64,000 bases of DNA, from assembly GCA_001303585.1 (NCBI GenBank), contig LJTT01000017.1:1-64000 (forward strand). The letters are read 5' to 3'. Below, piece by piece: positions 18,887 to 28,919 of the stretch; the first letter of the stretch is position 1; each line of letters starts with the position of its first letter. The notes under the pieces are model-generated. The model worked only from the letters and a program-made list of their open reading frames with translations. It did not search any database and was not told the DNA's origin. Both the position numbers and the translations under genes were made by a program. Origin of the DNA: Betaproteobacteria bacterium SG8_41 (GTDB taxonomy: Bacteria; Pseudomonadota; Gammaproteobacteria; Burkholderiales; SG8-41).

Positions 18887-21076
18887 ATGAACATCATTAG
18901 AGTCGCGCTCGACGTTCCGGTTATGACCCTATTCGATTACCGGCTCGCCGACGCGACGAGGGAAGACGTCGGTCGTCGCGTTATTGTTCCGTTCGGGAAA
19001 AGGCTCGTGGTTGGCCTGATCGTGGATGTTGTCGGCGACAGCGGCGTTGCGCCAGAGAGATTGAAGTCCGCGCTTCGAGTGCTGGGCGACTCGCCGCGCC
19101 TCGAGAATGCGGATCTCGAGTTGATGCAGTTTGCAAGTGATTACTATCACCACCCCATGGGCGCGGTGATAATGGGCGCGCTACCCGCGGGTTTGCGACG
19201 CCCACGGTCAAGTGGAGGCGCGCAGCGACAGGTCGTCGGCCGTTTCATGCTAACCGAGGCGGGCGCCGCGATCGACCCATCCGCCTTGCCCCCTCGCGCG
19301 TACCTCAAGCGGCGCCTTCTGGCGCTGCTCCACGAGCGCCCGGTCGACGCCGCCGAAGCGAGGGCGTTTTCCACCCGCGCGCCCCGAGTCCTGAAAGACC
19401 TTTTACAGCAAGGGCTGGTGAAGCTGGACGCCTCGACCCCGCCGCCGCACACGGCGCCGAGCTCGCCCCACTCAGCACCCGCGCTCACATTAGAGCAACA
19501 ACAAGCGCTCACCGCGGTGACCGCCGACTTGCGGCGGTTCCAGGTACATCTGCTTCTGGGTGTCACCGGAAGCGGCAAGACGGAAGTCTACCTGCACGCC
19601 ATGTCAGCGGTGCTGGCCGCGGGTCGTCAGGCGCTGCTCCTGGTGCCAGAGATCGCCTTGACCCCGCAGCTCGAGAGCCTGGTCAGGGGCCGCTTTCCGG
19701 AGATACGACTGGTCACCCTGCACAGTGGCCTCAACGAGGGCGAGCGTCTCGCGCACTGGCTTGCAGCGCAGTCCGGACAGGCGGGGGTCGTACTGGGAAC
19801 GCGGCTTTCGGTGTTCGCGCCAATGCCGCAATTGGGAATCATCATCATCGATGAAGAGCATGACGGATCTTTCAAGCAGAGCGACGGATTTCGTTATTCG
19901 GCTCGCGACATTGCCATCGTTCGCGCCCGCCAACACGGCGTGCCGATTATTCTGGGTTCGGCCACCCCCTCCCTGGAAAGCTACTTTAACGCGACGAGTG
20001 GGCGCTACCGCTTGAGTGTGCTGGAGCGGCGCATCGGCGCACCGCTACCCCTCATCGAGTGCGTCGACACGCGGGGGGAGCGCCTTGAGGACGGACTTTC
20101 GAGGCGTCTGCTGCAGTCGCTCGATGAGTATGTGGCGCGAGGCGAACAAAGTCTGGTTTTCATCAATCGGCGCGGTTACGCGCCGGTGCTCATGTGCCAC
20201 AGTTGCGGCTGGATCTCGGGGTGCCATCGCTGCTCCGCTCAGCTGGTGCTGCACCTCGGGGAGCGCCGGTTGCGCTGTCACCATTGCGGGCACAACGCAG
20301 CCATACCGCCCGCCTGTCCCGACTGCGGCAACCCCCAGCTCGAGCCGCTGGGGCAGGGCACACAGCGCGTCGAGGACGCGCTGGCCCGGCGTTACTCCAT
20401 ATCAAAGGTGCTGCGCATCGACCGCGATAGCATGCGTCCGCGCCATGCCTGGCATGCCATGCGACACCGCATTCAAGGAGGCGACGTCAAGATCCTGGTC
20501 GGCACGCAGATCCTCGCAAAGGGCCACGACTTCCCGCACCTCAATCTTGTGGGGGTGCTCAATGCGGACAGCATGCTTTATAGCGCCGATTTTCGCGCCT
20601 CGGAGCGTCTGCTCGCCCTGCTGATGCAGGTCGCGGGTCGCGCCGGCCGTGGTACGACCCGAGGCCAAGTCTTCATCCAGACGGAATTCCCGGACCATCC
20701 CCTCTACGAAGCATTAAAGCGGCAGGACTACCGGGCCTTCGCCGACACGCTGCTCGAGGAGCGGCGCCAGGCGGGTTTTCCGCCGTTCGTTCACCAGGCG
20801 TTGTTGCGCGCCGAGGCACCACGTTTGGCGACGGCGCTCGATTTCCTACGCGCTGCGGCAGCCAGCGCCCGCAGCCTTGCAGCCCCTGTGATGCTCTATG
20901 ACCCCGTGCCGGCAGCCATGCCACGTCGGGCAGGCCGCGAGCGAGCACAGCTCCTCGTCCAATGCGAGTCCCGGGCGCAGTTGCAGCAATTCCTGGGCCA
21001 ATGGCACAGGGCGCTTTTTGAAAACCGGTCGGCCCTGGCGCGCTGGGCGATCGATGTTGATCCGCTCGAGTTCTAG
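18887..21076 (+). CDS. priA: Primosomal protein N' (replication restart helicase PriA)
   Basis: 729-residue superfamily 2 helicase that reloads the replisome at stalled forks. An N-terminal 3'-DNA-binding domain (1-100) is followed by a winged helix, Walker A GVTGSGKTE (about 224-232) and DEEH box IIIIDEEHDGSFKQ (about 320-333). Paired zinc-binding Cys motifs are visible at CHSCGWISGCHRC and CHHCGH...CPDCG (about 435-490), inserted between the helicase lobes. The ATG at 18887 fits the family N-terminus. Upstream DnaA boxes could tie its expression to DnaA, which is inference. Confidence 0.96.
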   Translation: MNIIRVALDVPVMTLFDYRLADATREDVGRRVIVPFGKRLVVGLIVDVVGDSGVAPERLKSALRVLGDSPRLENADLELMQFASDYYHHPMGAVIMGALPAGLRRPRSSGGAQRQVVGRFMLTEAGAAIDPSALPPRAYLKRRLLALLHERPVDAAEARAFSTRAPRVLKDLLQQGLVKLDASTPPPHTAPSSPHSAPALTLEQQQALTAVTADLRRFQVHLLLGVTGSGKTEVYLHAMSAVLAAGRQALLLVPEIALTPQLESLVRGRFPEIRLVTLHSGLNEGERLAHWLAAQSGQAGVVLGTRLSVFAPMPQLGIIIIDEEHDGSFKQSDGFRYSARDIAIVRARQHGVPIILGSATPSLESYFNATSGRYRLSVLERRIGAPLPLIECVDTRGERLEDGLSRRLLQSLDEYVARGEQSLVFINRRGYAPVLMCHSCGWISGCHRCSAQLVLHLGERRLRCHHCGHNAAIPPACPDCGNPQLEPLGQGTQRVEDALARRYSISKVLRIDRDSMRPRHAWHAMRHRIQGGDVKILVGTQILAKGHDFPHLNLVGVLNADSMLYSADFRASERLLALLMQVAGRAGRGTTRGQVFIQTEFPDHPLYEALKRQDYRAFADTLLEERRQAGFPPFVHQALLRAEAPRLATALDFLRAAAASARSLAAPVMLYDPVPAAMPRRAGRERAQLLVQCESRAQLQQFLGQWHRALFENRSALARWAIDVDPLEF

Positions 21077-21083
21077 GCTCGCT

Positions 21084-21089
21084 TATAAT
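21084..21089 (+). promoter_or_regulatory. Candidate -10 element of argS
   Basis: A perfect TATAAT 24 nt before the argS ATG, just after the priA stop. The best -35-like TTGATC (21057-21062) is 21 nt upstream, too far for a typical sigma70 promoter. A T6 run lies downstream at about 21096-21101. Confidence 0.35.
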
Positions 21090-21112
21090 AAGTTGTTTTT
21101 TGCTCGATTCCG

Positions 21113-22858
21113 ATGCCCGCATCCCCGGTTCCCGATCTGCGCGCCCATCTTGCGGCATTGCTGTCCGAAGCGATCCGGGAAGCGGCCCCGCATGTGTCCG
21201 ACCCCGGCATCCTTCTCGAGAAACCCAGGCAAGCCCAACATGGTGACTACGCCTGCAACGTCGCGCTCCAGCTAGCCAAGACGCTCAAGCGCGCTCCGCG
21301 GGACATCGCCTCCCAGCTCGTCGCCGCCCTCCCGGCCTCGCCTTGCCTCGAACGGGCCGAGGTTGCCGGCGCTGGTTTTATCAACTTCTTCCTGAAACGA
21401 AGTTTCAAGCAGGGCACGGTCAACCGCGTTTTACGGGCAGGGCCGGCGTACGGCTTCGTGCCGTTGGGCGGAAAGAAAAGGGTGCTTGTCGAGTTTGTTT
21501 CGGCTAACCCGACGGGACCCTTGCACGTCGGCCATGGCCGTGGGGCGGCGTATGGGGCAAGCCTGTCGAATATCCTGAGAGCCGCCGGGTTCGAGGTCTC
21601 GCGCGAGTACTACGTCAATGACGCCGGCCGCCAGATGGACATCCTGGCGCTATCGACCTGGCTGCGCTACCTGGAGAAGTGCGGCATATCGGTCGATTTT
21701 CCCGGTAACGCCTATCAAGGTGACTATGTCCGCAGGATGGCAAACGCGATCCGAGAGCAGCACGGCGCGAAGTTCGCGCGCGACTTGTCAGCGGCTGCGT
21801 TTAAGGAGGCGATCGCCGAGCCGGACGAGGAAATACGGCTCGACCGCCTGATTCAGCACGCAAAAGAACGCCTAGGGGGTGACTACGCGTACTTTCACGA
21901 TTTCGCCTTGAACGAGCAGCTCGAAGACTGTCGCAGCGATCTCGCCGAATTCGGCGTTAATTTCGATCACTGGTTCTCGGAGCGCTCGCTCTACGATTCG
22001 GGGCTGGTCGAGCGCGCGCTGCAGCGCCTCGACCAACACGGCCATCTTTACGAACAGGATGGGGCGACATGGTTCCGTTCCACGGCTTTCGGCGACGAGA
22101 AGGATCGCGTGGTGCGACGCGAGAATGGCCAGTACACCTATTTTGCGTCCGACATTGCCTATCATCTGAACAAGTTCGAGCGCGGCTCGGATCTCATCGT
22201 CGACGTCTGGGGGGCGGACCACCATGGCTACGTGCCCCGCGTGAAGGGCGCACTCACAGCCCTGGGCCTCAACCCCGAGCAGCTCACCATCGCGATGGTG
22301 CAGTTCGCCGTGCTCTACCGCAACGGCCAGAAAGTATCGATGTCGACCCGTTCCGGGGAGTTCGTGTCATTGCGCGAGTTGCGGCAGGAGGTAGGTAACG
22401 ACGCCGCGCGATTTTTCTATGTCTTGCGAAGATCGGACCAGCACCTTGACTTCGACCTGGACCTCGCGAGGTCGCAAAGCAACGAAAACCCCGTTTACTA
22501 CGTTCAGTACGCGCACGCGCGGGTTTGCAGCGTGCTCGAGCAATGGGGCGGAGAGCCCGCGGAACTTGCCGAGACTTCAGCCGACACGCTAGGTTCGGAG
22601 CAGGAACTCGCGCTGCTTGCGCGTTTAATGGACTATCCACAGGCCATCGAGGACGCGGCGCGCGACCTGTCCCCGCACCTCGTCGCGTTCTTCCTGAGGG
22701 AGCTCGCGGCAGAATTTCACAGTTACTACAACTCGACGCGCATTCTGGTCGAGGACGAAGGCACGAAACTCGCTCGTGTGGCGCTCGCCGCCGCAGTTCG
22801 GCAGGTGCTTCGTAATGGATTGGCATTGCTCGGTGTCTCCGCGCCGGAGAGGATGTAA
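21113..22858 (+). CDS. argS: Arginyl-tRNA synthetase
   Basis: 581-residue class I aminoacyl-tRNA synthetase charging tRNA-Arg. N-terminal Add1 domain (about 1-100), HIGH-type motif ANPTGPLHVGHGRG (about 124-137) and a KMSK equivalent at GQKVSMSTRSGEF (about 404-416), with the degenerate form usual for ArgRS. The DALR anticodon-binding domain covers about 455-581. Starts with ATG 36 nt after priA. The SPOR gene follows after 9 nt, so a shared transcript is likely. Confidence 0.97.
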   Translation: MPASPVPDLRAHLAALLSEAIREAAPHVSDPGILLEKPRQAQHGDYACNVALQLAKTLKRAPRDIASQLVAALPASPCLERAEVAGAGFINFFLKRSFKQGTVNRVLRAGPAYGFVPLGGKKRVLVEFVSANPTGPLHVGHGRGAAYGASLSNILRAAGFEVSREYYVNDAGRQMDILALSTWLRYLEKCGISVDFPGNAYQGDYVRRMANAIREQHGAKFARDLSAAAFKEAIAEPDEEIRLDRLIQHAKERLGGDYAYFHDFALNEQLEDCRSDLAEFGVNFDHWFSERSLYDSGLVERALQRLDQHGHLYEQDGATWFRSTAFGDEKDRVVRRENGQYTYFASDIAYHLNKFERGSDLIVDVWGADHHGYVPRVKGALTALGLNPEQLTIAMVQFAVLYRNGQKVSMSTRSGEFVSLRELRQEVGNDAARFFYVLRRSDQHLDFDLDLARSQSNENPVYYVQYAHARVCSVLEQWGGEPAELAETSADTLGSEQELALLARLMDYPQAIEDAARDLSPHLVAFFLRELAAEFHSYYNSTRILVEDEGTKLARVALAAAVRQVLRNGLALLGVSAPERM

Positions 22859-22867
22859 CATATCGTT

Positions 22868-23458
22868 ATGACCAGGGATTACAAAAAACCCGAGCGCCGG
22901 GCCAGTTCCAGGGGCAACGGCAGCTCATTTCTGATTGGCATGCTGATCGGGCTCGTGCTCGGACTTGGGATCGCGCTCGGGGTAGCCTGGTACGTCAACC
23001 GGATGCCGAGTCCGTTCTTGCTTCACTCCAAACCTTCGGCGAAGGGGGAAGCCACGAAGGGCGACGCAGGCAAAAACAGGGCTCCGGCAGCGACATCGGC
23101 TGAGACCAAGCCCCGATTCGACTTCTACAAGATCCTGCCCGGCCAGGAAGAGCCCGCGACCGAGAAGCAGTTCCGCGAGGCGACCAGGTCGAAGCCGTCC
23201 GAACGCGAGGCCTTTTACCTTCAGGCAGGGGCCTTTCAGAACGCGCCCGATGCCGACACACTCAAGGCGCGGCTGGCGCTGCTCGGGGTCGAAGCGACGA
23301 TCCAGACCACGACATTGCCCGACAAGGGGGTATGGCACCGTGTACGCGCGGGACCTTATACCAGCATCGAGGAACTCAATCAGGCTCGCGAGACTCTGAA
23401 ACAAAACGGGGTCGAGACTACGCTCATTCGCGTGCGCGACGCCGGAGCAGGAAAATAA
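22868..23458 (+). CDS. SPOR-domain (FtsN-like) cell-division protein
   Basis: 196 residues. Short basic cytoplasmic N-terminus, one transmembrane helix (about 20-43, Gly/Leu-rich), a low-complexity Ala/Lys linker (about 50-85) and a C-terminal SPOR domain (about 114-190) beginning FYLQAGAFQNAPDADTL. SPOR domains bind denuded septal glycan, so this protein likely sits at the division site, as FtsN does. It lies in the argS-SPOR-dsbA-SDR cluster known from betaproteobacteria. It is shorter than E. coli FtsN; the essential FtsN activation segment cannot be recognised with certainty. Confidence 0.85.
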   Translation: MTRDYKKPERRASSRGNGSSFLIGMLIGLVLGLGIALGVAWYVNRMPSPFLLHSKPSAKGEATKGDAGKNRAPAATSAETKPRFDFYKILPGQEEPATEKQFREATRSKPSEREAFYLQAGAFQNAPDADTLKARLALLGVEATIQTTTLPDKGVWHRVRAGPYTSIEELNQARETLKQNGVETTLIRVRDAGAGK

Positions 23459-23475
23459 TCGGAGAGAAGAAGACC

Positions 23476-24138
23476 ATGCATCTGCGCAGTCGCCTCTTGC
23501 TAGTCACAATGCTCCTTGCCGGCTTGGCCGTTGCACCCGGTGCGTCTGCACAGTTCACTTCTGGCAAGGATTACCTGATCATCAGTCCGCCGCAGCCGAC
23601 CGACAGCGGGAACAAAGTGGAGGTGCTTGAGTTCTTCTGGTATGGCTGCCCCCACTGTAACTCGCTGCAGCCTTCGCTCGGCGCGTGGCTCAAACAAAAG
23701 CCCGCCGACGTCGAGTTCCGGCGCGTGCCGGCGGTCCTCGGTCAGAGCTGGATACCCCTCACTCAGGTGTTCTACACGTTGGAGGCGCTTGGGATCACTG
23801 AGAAGTTTCACCACGATGTGTTCGCCGCCATCCACAAGGACAAAGTACGGCTGCAGGACCCCGAGACGCTGTTCGACTGGGTCGCCAAACGTGGCGTTGA
23901 CCGGAAGAAATTCACGGACACGTACAGCTCCTTTGGAGTACGCAGCCGCGTGCAGCGCGCAATCGAAATGAGCCGTACGTATGGCATTCCTGGCACGCCG
24001 GCGCTCGTTGTCGATGGGCGTTACCTCACCGCGCCCCATCTGGGTCTCAACCAAGGCCAGACGCTCAGCTACGAGCGCTACTTCAAAATTGTCGATCACG
24101 CGATCGCTCTCGCCCGCAAGGCCCGCGCAGGAAGATAG
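23476..24138 (+). CDS. dsbA: Thiol:disulfide interchange protein DsbA
   Basis: 220 residues. Periplasmic oxidase that introduces disulfides. Signal peptide with cleavage near ASA-Q (25/26). Thioredoxin fold with active site CPHC at 58-61 (FFWYGCPHC) and the cis-Pro loop GIPGTPALVVDG. GGAGAGAAG upstream is a good ribosome site for the ATG at 23476. A longer in-frame start within the SPOR gene was rejected because it would bury the signal peptide. A second dsbA follows only 2 nt after the stop. Confidence 0.94.
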   Translation: MHLRSRLLLVTMLLAGLAVAPGASAQFTSGKDYLIISPPQPTDSGNKVEVLEFFWYGCPHCNSLQPSLGAWLKQKPADVEFRRVPAVLGQSWIPLTQVFYTLEALGITEKFHHDVFAAIHKDKVRLQDPETLFDWVAKRGVDRKKFTDTYSSFGVRSRVQRAIEMSRTYGIPGTPALVVDGRYLTAPHLGLNQGQTLSYERYFKIVDHAIALARKARAGR

Positions 24139-24140
24139 AG

Positions 24141-24788
24141 TTGATCGCCATCGCGCTCCGCGGCTTGCTTGCGCTGCTCGCATTCGCATGCGCAGTGTCG
24201 GCAACGGCGCAGGAGACGGTAAGGTCGCGCCAGAACATCGAGTACCGTCTCATCGCCGCGCAGCCTGTCGAGACCGGCGCCCGCATCGAGGTGATCGATT
24301 TCTTCTGGTACGGCTGCCCGTACTGCAACGAACTGCAGCCGGCGCTCGAAGCCTGGCTCAAGCGCAAGCCGGCTGACGTTTCTCTTCGGCGGATTCCAGC
24401 CATATTGAACGACTCGTGGAAACCGCACGCGCGTATCTATTACACCCTCGAGCGCCTGAACGAGGTTTCGCGCCTGCACCTGCAGGTCTACCACGGCTAT
24501 CACATTGAGTTGCTGCACATGAGCAAGCCCGACGTCATGACCGAGTGGGCAGTCAGGCACGGCATCGACCGCCAGCGCTGGCTTGACGCCTACCATTCGC
24601 GGGAAGTCGATGAAAGCGTTGAGCGCGCCAAGGCGCTGACCAAGGTTTATACGGTTACGGGAACACCGACGCTGGTGGTCGACGGCCACTACCTTACTTC
24701 GGGAGAGCTCGCGCCGAGCCTGCAGGGCATGATTCCGGTGCTCGAAGACCTCATTCGGCTCGCGCGCCGCCAGCGGGCCTCAAGATAG
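24141..24788 (+). CDS. Second DsbA-family thiol:disulfide oxidoreductase
   Basis: 215 residues, TTG start 2 nt after the dsbA stop with GGAAG upstream. Signal peptide cleaved near ATA-Q (23/24). Active site CPYC (59-62) in FFWYGCPYC, and cis-Pro loop VTGTPTLVVDGHY. It aligns along its length with the preceding DsbA (WYGCP, LQP, AWLK, KPADV, RR.PA.L, YTLE), so the pair looks like a tandem duplication. The dipeptide differs (PY instead of PH), which should change the redox potential. It may be specialised for a subset of substrates or act with a different DsbB; this is inference. Confidence 0.88.
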   Translation: MIAIALRGLLALLAFACAVSATAQETVRSRQNIEYRLIAAQPVETGARIEVIDFFWYGCPYCNELQPALEAWLKRKPADVSLRRIPAILNDSWKPHARIYYTLERLNEVSRLHLQVYHGYHIELLHMSKPDVMTEWAVRHGIDRQRWLDAYHSREVDESVERAKALTKVYTVTGTPTLVVDGHYLTSGELAPSLQGMIPVLEDLIRLARRQRASR

Positions 24789-24826
24789 GCCTGACACCTC
24801 CGACGGGCAACACAGCGCCGCGCATC

Positions 24827-25597
24827 GTGCCGCCCAGCCAACGCGTCGTCATTACCGGAGCCTCCAGCGGGATCGGCGCGGCGCTCGCACGCCATTACGC
24901 TCGGCGGGGTGCCGTGCTTGGCTTGATAGCCCGGCGTGCGGCGGCGCTCGAACAACTTGCTGCATCGTTATCGACCCCGTGCGCGCTTTATCCCGTGGAC
25001 GTTCGAGACAGCGTTGAGCTGCTCGCCGCGGGGCGCGACTTTATCGACCAGCATGGCTGCCCCGATATCGTCATCGCCAATGCGGGCATCAGCGTCGGGA
25101 CACTGACAGAATATGCTGGAGACCTGGCTGTGGTCAGCGAGGTGCTTGATGTCAACGTGCTCGGAATCACGCGAACTTTCCAACCGTTCATAGCCTGCAT
25201 GCGCGAACGAGGGCAGGGCGCACTTGCGGGAATCGCCAGCGTTGCCGGCTACCGCGGCCTTCCCGGAGGGGGCGCCTATTGCGCGTCGAAGGCCGCCGCG
25301 ATTGCCTATCTGGAGAGCCTGCGCGTGGAACTTCGCAGAAGCGGCATCAGCGTCACGACCGTCTCCCCGGGCTACGTCGCCACGCCGATGACTCATGACA
25401 ATCCGTATCGCATGCCTTTCCTGATGAATGCCGATGAAGCGGCCGAGAAAATTGCCGCACTTATCCGGCGCGGCAAGGGGTATGCGGTCATTCCGTGGCA
25501 GATGGCGCTGATCGCCACTGCGCTGCGCGTGATGCCAAACTGGCTCTACGACCGGCTCCTCGTTGACGCTCCGCGCAAGCCGCGTCGCCAGGATTGA
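24827..25597 (+). CDS. Short-chain dehydrogenase/reductase (SDR)
   Basis: 256 residues, GTG start. Classical SDR Rossmann enzyme: TGASSGIG (10-17), NAG (85-87), catalytic Ser138, Tyr151 and Lys155 (AYCASK). The C-terminus has a hydrophobic segment (IPWQMALIATALRVMPNWLY) typical of membrane-associated SDRs in this locus. Substrate is unknown. It ends head to tail with glmS: its TGA and the glmS stop are directly adjacent on opposite strands, with no room for a dedicated terminator. Confidence 0.88.
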   Translation: MPPSQRVVITGASSGIGAALARHYARRGAVLGLIARRAAALEQLAASLSTPCALYPVDVRDSVELLAAGRDFIDQHGCPDIVIANAGISVGTLTEYAGDLAVVSEVLDVNVLGITRTFQPFIACMRERGQGALAGIASVAGYRGLPGGGAYCASKAAAIAYLESLRVELRRSGISVTTVSPGYVATPMTHDNPYRMPFLMNADEAAEKIAALIRRGKGYAVIPWQMALIATALRVMPNWLYDRLLVDAPRKPRRQD

Positions 25598-27424
25598 CTA
25601 CTCGACAGTGACGGACTTTGCGAGATTCCGCGGTTTATCGACGTCGTTACCGCGCTCCAGGGCGGCGTGATAGGCAAGCAGCTGCAGCGGTATGGTGTGC
25701 AGGATTGGGGATAGCATTCCAGCGTGATCCGGCATGCGAATGACGTGCATACCTTCGCCGTGTATGATCTTCGTATCCTGATCGGCCAGGACGTGCAGTT
25801 CGCCGCCGCGGGCGCGCACCTCCTGGAGGTTGGACTTCAGTTTTTCCAGCAAAACGTCGTTGGGGGCAATCGCCACCACTGGCATTTGCCTGTCCACCAG
25901 CGCGAGCGGCCCATGCTTCAGCTCCCCGGAAGCGTAGGCCTCAGCGTGGATGTAAGAGATTTCCTTCAGCTTTAGCGCGCCCTCCATCGCAATCGGCCAG
26001 TGGATGCCGCGGCCGAGAAACAGCGCATGCTGGCACTGCGCAAACTTCTCCGCCCACATCCTGATCTGGGGCTCAAGATGAAGGACGGTGGACAGCGCCG
26101 AAGGCAAATGCCGCAGGGCCTGCAGGAGCGCCGCTTCCCGCTCCGGCGTAAGGCGTCCACGGAGTTTGGCCATCACCGTCGTGAGCAGCGCGAGCGCGGC
26201 AAGCTGCGTAGTGAACGCCTTAGTGGACGCAACGCCAATTTCTGGCCCGGCACGAGTAAGAAAGCGTAAGTCCGTGGCGCGCACCAATGCCGATTCGGGC
26301 ACATTGCAAATCGCCAGGCAATGCTCGTGACCCAGTTTCTTCGCGTGCTCCAGTGCTGCGAGCGTATCCGCGGTCTCGCCAGACTGTGAGATGGCGATCA
26401 CCAGTGCTTTTGGGTCCGGCACGGAGATTCGATAACGATACTCGCTCGCGATCTCCACATTGCAGGGAATACCCGCGATGCCCTCCATCCAATAGCGCGC
26501 AACCATGCCGGCATGGTAGCTCGTGCCACAGGCGAGCACGAGAACGCTACTCGCGCCGTGCAGAACGCCCTCAGCATCGGTGCCGAACAGCTGCGGCAGC
26601 ACCGTTCCCGCGCCGGTAACCAGCTCGAGCGTGTTCGCCACCGCCATCGGCTGCTCGAAGATTTCCTTCTGCATGTAGTGTCGGTACTGTCCCAGCTCCA
26701 CAGCCGCTGCGCTGAGCTGGCTCACCTGGACAGGTCGTTCAACCATCCCGCCCTTAGCGTCCACGACTCGAACGCGCTCGAGTGTGATATCCGCGCAGTC
26801 TCCGTCCTCGAGATACACCATTTTCTGGGTAACCTGCACGAGCGCCGAAGCATCCGAGGCAATAAAATTCTCGCCGTCGCCCAAACCGATCAGCAGCGGC
26901 GCGCCGTGGCGGGCAATGACAAGACGGGAATGGTCGCCCTCGCACACCACGGCTATCGCGTACGCGCCAACGAGCTCGCCCATTGCGCGACGCACCGCTT
27001 CGAACAGGTTGCCGCATGAAGCGAGGTTCGCGTGAACAAGATGCGCAATGACCTCGGTATCGGTATCCGAGACAAACTCGTACCCTTGCTTGCGCAGCTT
27101 TCGCCGCATCGCCTCGTGATTCTCGATAATGCCGTTGTGCACCACAGAGACCCCGCCGGACACATGGGGGTGCGCATTGGCCTCCGAAGGCACTCCGTGG
27201 GTAGCCCAGCGGGTGTGGGCAATTCCAATAGCACCGCTTAGGGCCTGCTGCTGTACGAGGCGCTCGAGCTCCGCTACCCGACCCGTGCTGCGCACACGCT
27301 GAAGCGTGCCGTTCAGGATCGCCACGCCGGCTGAATCGTAGCCGCGATATTCCAGCCGCTTCAGACCTTCGAGCAGAATTGGCACCACGTTGCGCCTTGC
27401 GATAGCCCCAACGATTCCGCACAT
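25598..27424 (-). CDS. glmS: Glutamine--fructose-6-phosphate aminotransferase
   Basis: 608 residues. Makes glucosamine-6-phosphate, the first committed step to UDP-GlcNAc. Start fixed at the ATG of MCGIVGAI because the Cys must become the N-terminal amidotransferase nucleophile; a longer in-frame start would add 25 residues and inactivate it. Class II glutaminase domain (1-230), then two SIS sugar-isomerase domains (about 285-420 and 455-590; [22 protein letters not shown]). C-terminus ends AKSVTVE as in the family. It is the distal gene after glmU; the 94-bp gap between them carries 7-bp tandem repeats. Confidence 0.97.
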   Translation of the reverse strand: MCGIVGAIARRNVVPILLEGLKRLEYRGYDSAGVAILNGTLQRVRSTGRVAELERLVQQQALSGAIGIAHTRWATHGVPSEANAHPHVSGGVSVVHNGIIENHEAMRRKLRKQGYEFVSDTDTEVIAHLVHANLASCGNLFEAVRRAMGELVGAYAIAVVCEGDHSRLVIARHGAPLLIGLGDGENFIASDASALVQVTQKMVYLEDGDCADITLERVRVVDAKGGMVERPVQVSQLSAAAVELGQYRHYMQKEIFEQPMAVANTLELVTGAGTVLPQLFGTDAEGVLHGASSVLVLACGTSYHAGMVARYWMEGIAGIPCNVEIASEYRYRISVPDPKALVIAISQSGETADTLAALEHAKKLGHEHCLAICNVPESALVRATDLRFLTRAGPEIGVASTKAFTTQLAALALLTTVMAKLRGRLTPEREAALLQALRHLPSALSTVLHLEPQIRMWAEKFAQCQHALFLGRGIHWPIAMEGALKLKEISYIHAEAYASGELKHGPLALVDRQMPVVAIAPNDVLLEKLKSNLQEVRARGGELHVLADQDTKIIHGEGMHVIRMPDHAGMLSPILHTIPLQLLAYHAALERGNDVDKPRNLAKSVTVE

Positions 27425-27438
27425 GGCTAGATACGCGT

Positions 27439-27463
27439 GAACGGGGAACGGGGAACGGGGAAC
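27439..27463. repeat. Heptamer tandem repeat in the glmU-glmS gap
   Basis: Three full copies of GGGGAAC (27443-27463) after a partial GAAC (27439-27442) on plus, with a degenerate continuation GGCG. The repeat lies 15 nt upstream of the glmS ATG, so the glmS mRNA leader is pyrimidine-rich (GTTCCCC units). A second short duplication (GTCACGG twice, 27511-27524) overlaps the end of glmU. Confidence 0.8.
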
Positions 27464-27518
27464 GGCGACCAACAGGTCATGAAATACTGCCCCGAACAAG
27501 TTGTGATCAGGTCACGGG

Positions 27519-28898
27519 TCACGGGCTACCACTCACTTTCGTCTTGACGGGGCGTTTCCAACCCGGACGTTGCTCCTGGCTCTTGGCATTGATCACCAGC
27601 CCGCCTTCCGACGTGTCTTTCCACACGGTGGTTCCAGCACCGACAGTCGACCCCCTTCCAACGGTGACGGGGGCCACCAATTGCACGTCCGAGCCAATAT
27701 GAACGTCATCCTCGATGACCGTCCGATGCTTGTTTGCGCCATCGTAATTGCACGTGATGGTCCCCGCGCCAATGTTGACATCCCGGCCCACTACGGCGTC
27801 ACCAATGTAAGAAAGGTGATTGGCCTTGGAGCGCGCCGCGATCGCGCTTGCCTTGACCTCTACGAAGTTGCCGATATGAACGTCCTCTGCGAGGCTGGTT
27901 CCGGGCCGGATACGGGCGTACGGACCGATACGGCAGCGTTCGCCAATCCTCGCCTCTTCCATCAACGTGAACGGTTCGATGCGCGTGCCGGCGCCCACTT
28001 CGGCGTTTCGCAAGACGCAGTTGGCTCCAACGACGACACCATCGCCCAGGCGCACCCGGCCTTCGAATACGCAGTTGACGTCGATGCTCACCTCGGCGCC
28101 GCAGGCAAGCTCGCCTCGCACGTCAACGCGCGCCGGGTCGGCCAGCGTTACGCCCTGGTCCAGCAACCCCTGCGCATTGCGCCATTGCCAGGCGCGCTCG
28201 ACCTGCGCGAGCTGCGCCTTGCTGTTGACTCCCAACGCTTCCCAGGCCGCATGGGCCGAGACGGTGGCGACAGGAACCTTGTCCTTCAACGCCAGCGCGA
28301 CGATGTCTGTCAGGTAATACTCGCGCTGCGCATTGCGGTTGCGGATGAGTGACAGCCAGCCTTTGAGCCGCCGGGTGGGCAGGGCCATGATACCGGTGTT
28401 GATCTCGCGGATGCGTCTTTGCGCCGGCGTTGCGTCCTTGTCCTCGATGATGGCGCGGACCGCCCCACGGCGGTCGCGCACAACACGGCCGTAGCCGGTC
28501 GGATCGTCGATCTCCGTCGTGAGAATTGCCACCTGTTCACGCTTGGTGTTGATCATCGCCTTAAGCGTATTGAGTTCGATCAGAGGCACGTCGCCATAGA
28601 GCACGAGCGTCAAGCCGGCGCCGCCAAGCTGTGGTAGTGCCTGCGCGAGTGCGTGACCAGTGCCGAGCTGCGGCGCCTGGCGCACGAAGGCAAGGTCGGG
28701 CGCGCGCACCGCCTCGGGTAGCGTCTCGCCACCGTGACCGTAGACGACGCAAATTCGCTGCGGCTCGAGCGCGCGCGCAACGTCCAGCACGTGCGTGATC
28801 AGCGATCGTCCGGCGAGCGGATGCAGGACTTTAGGCAGCGGCGATCGCATGCGCTTGCCTTGACCGGCGGCAAGAATGACGACACTGACCGGCTTCAT
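27519..28898 (-). CDS. glmU: Bifunctional GlmU: glucosamine-1-P acetyltransferase / GlcNAc-1-P uridyltransferase
   Basis: 459 residues. Catalyses the last two steps to UDP-GlcNAc. N-terminal pyrophosphorylase domain with [20 protein letters not shown] (about 8-27). C-terminal left-handed beta-helix of hexapeptide repeats (about 250-440) with the acetyltransferase region [14 protein letters not shown] and [13 protein letters not shown] at 28898 chosen over a TTG six codons upstream. It is followed by glmS, so consecutive enzymes of the pathway are adjacent. Confidence 0.97.
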   Translation of the reverse strand: MKPVSVVILAAGQGKRMRSPLPKVLHPLAGRSLITHVLDVARALEPQRICVVYGHGGETLPEAVRAPDLAFVRQAPQLGTGHALAQALPQLGGAGLTLVLYGDVPLIELNTLKAMINTKREQVAILTTEIDDPTGYGRVVRDRRGAVRAIIEDKDATPAQRRIREINTGIMALPTRRLKGWLSLIRNRNAQREYYLTDIVALALKDKVPVATVSAHAAWEALGVNSKAQLAQVERAWQWRNAQGLLDQGVTLADPARVDVRGELACGAEVSIDVNCVFEGRVRLGDGVVVGANCVLRNAEVGAGTRIEPFTLMEEARIGERCRIGPYARIRPGTSLAEDVHIGNFVEVKASAIAARSKANHLSYIGDAVVGRDVNIGAGTITCNYDGANKHRTVIEDDVHIGSDVQLVAPVTVGRGSTVGAGTTVWKDTSEGGLVINAKSQEQRPGWKRPVKTKVSGSP

Positions 28899-28919
28899 GA
28901 TGAAATTATCGCACAAACA

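Noticed and set aside
27425-27499. N-terminal extension of GlmS
   Set aside because: GlmS needs Cys as its first residue after Met removal; the extension would also translate the heptamer repeats.
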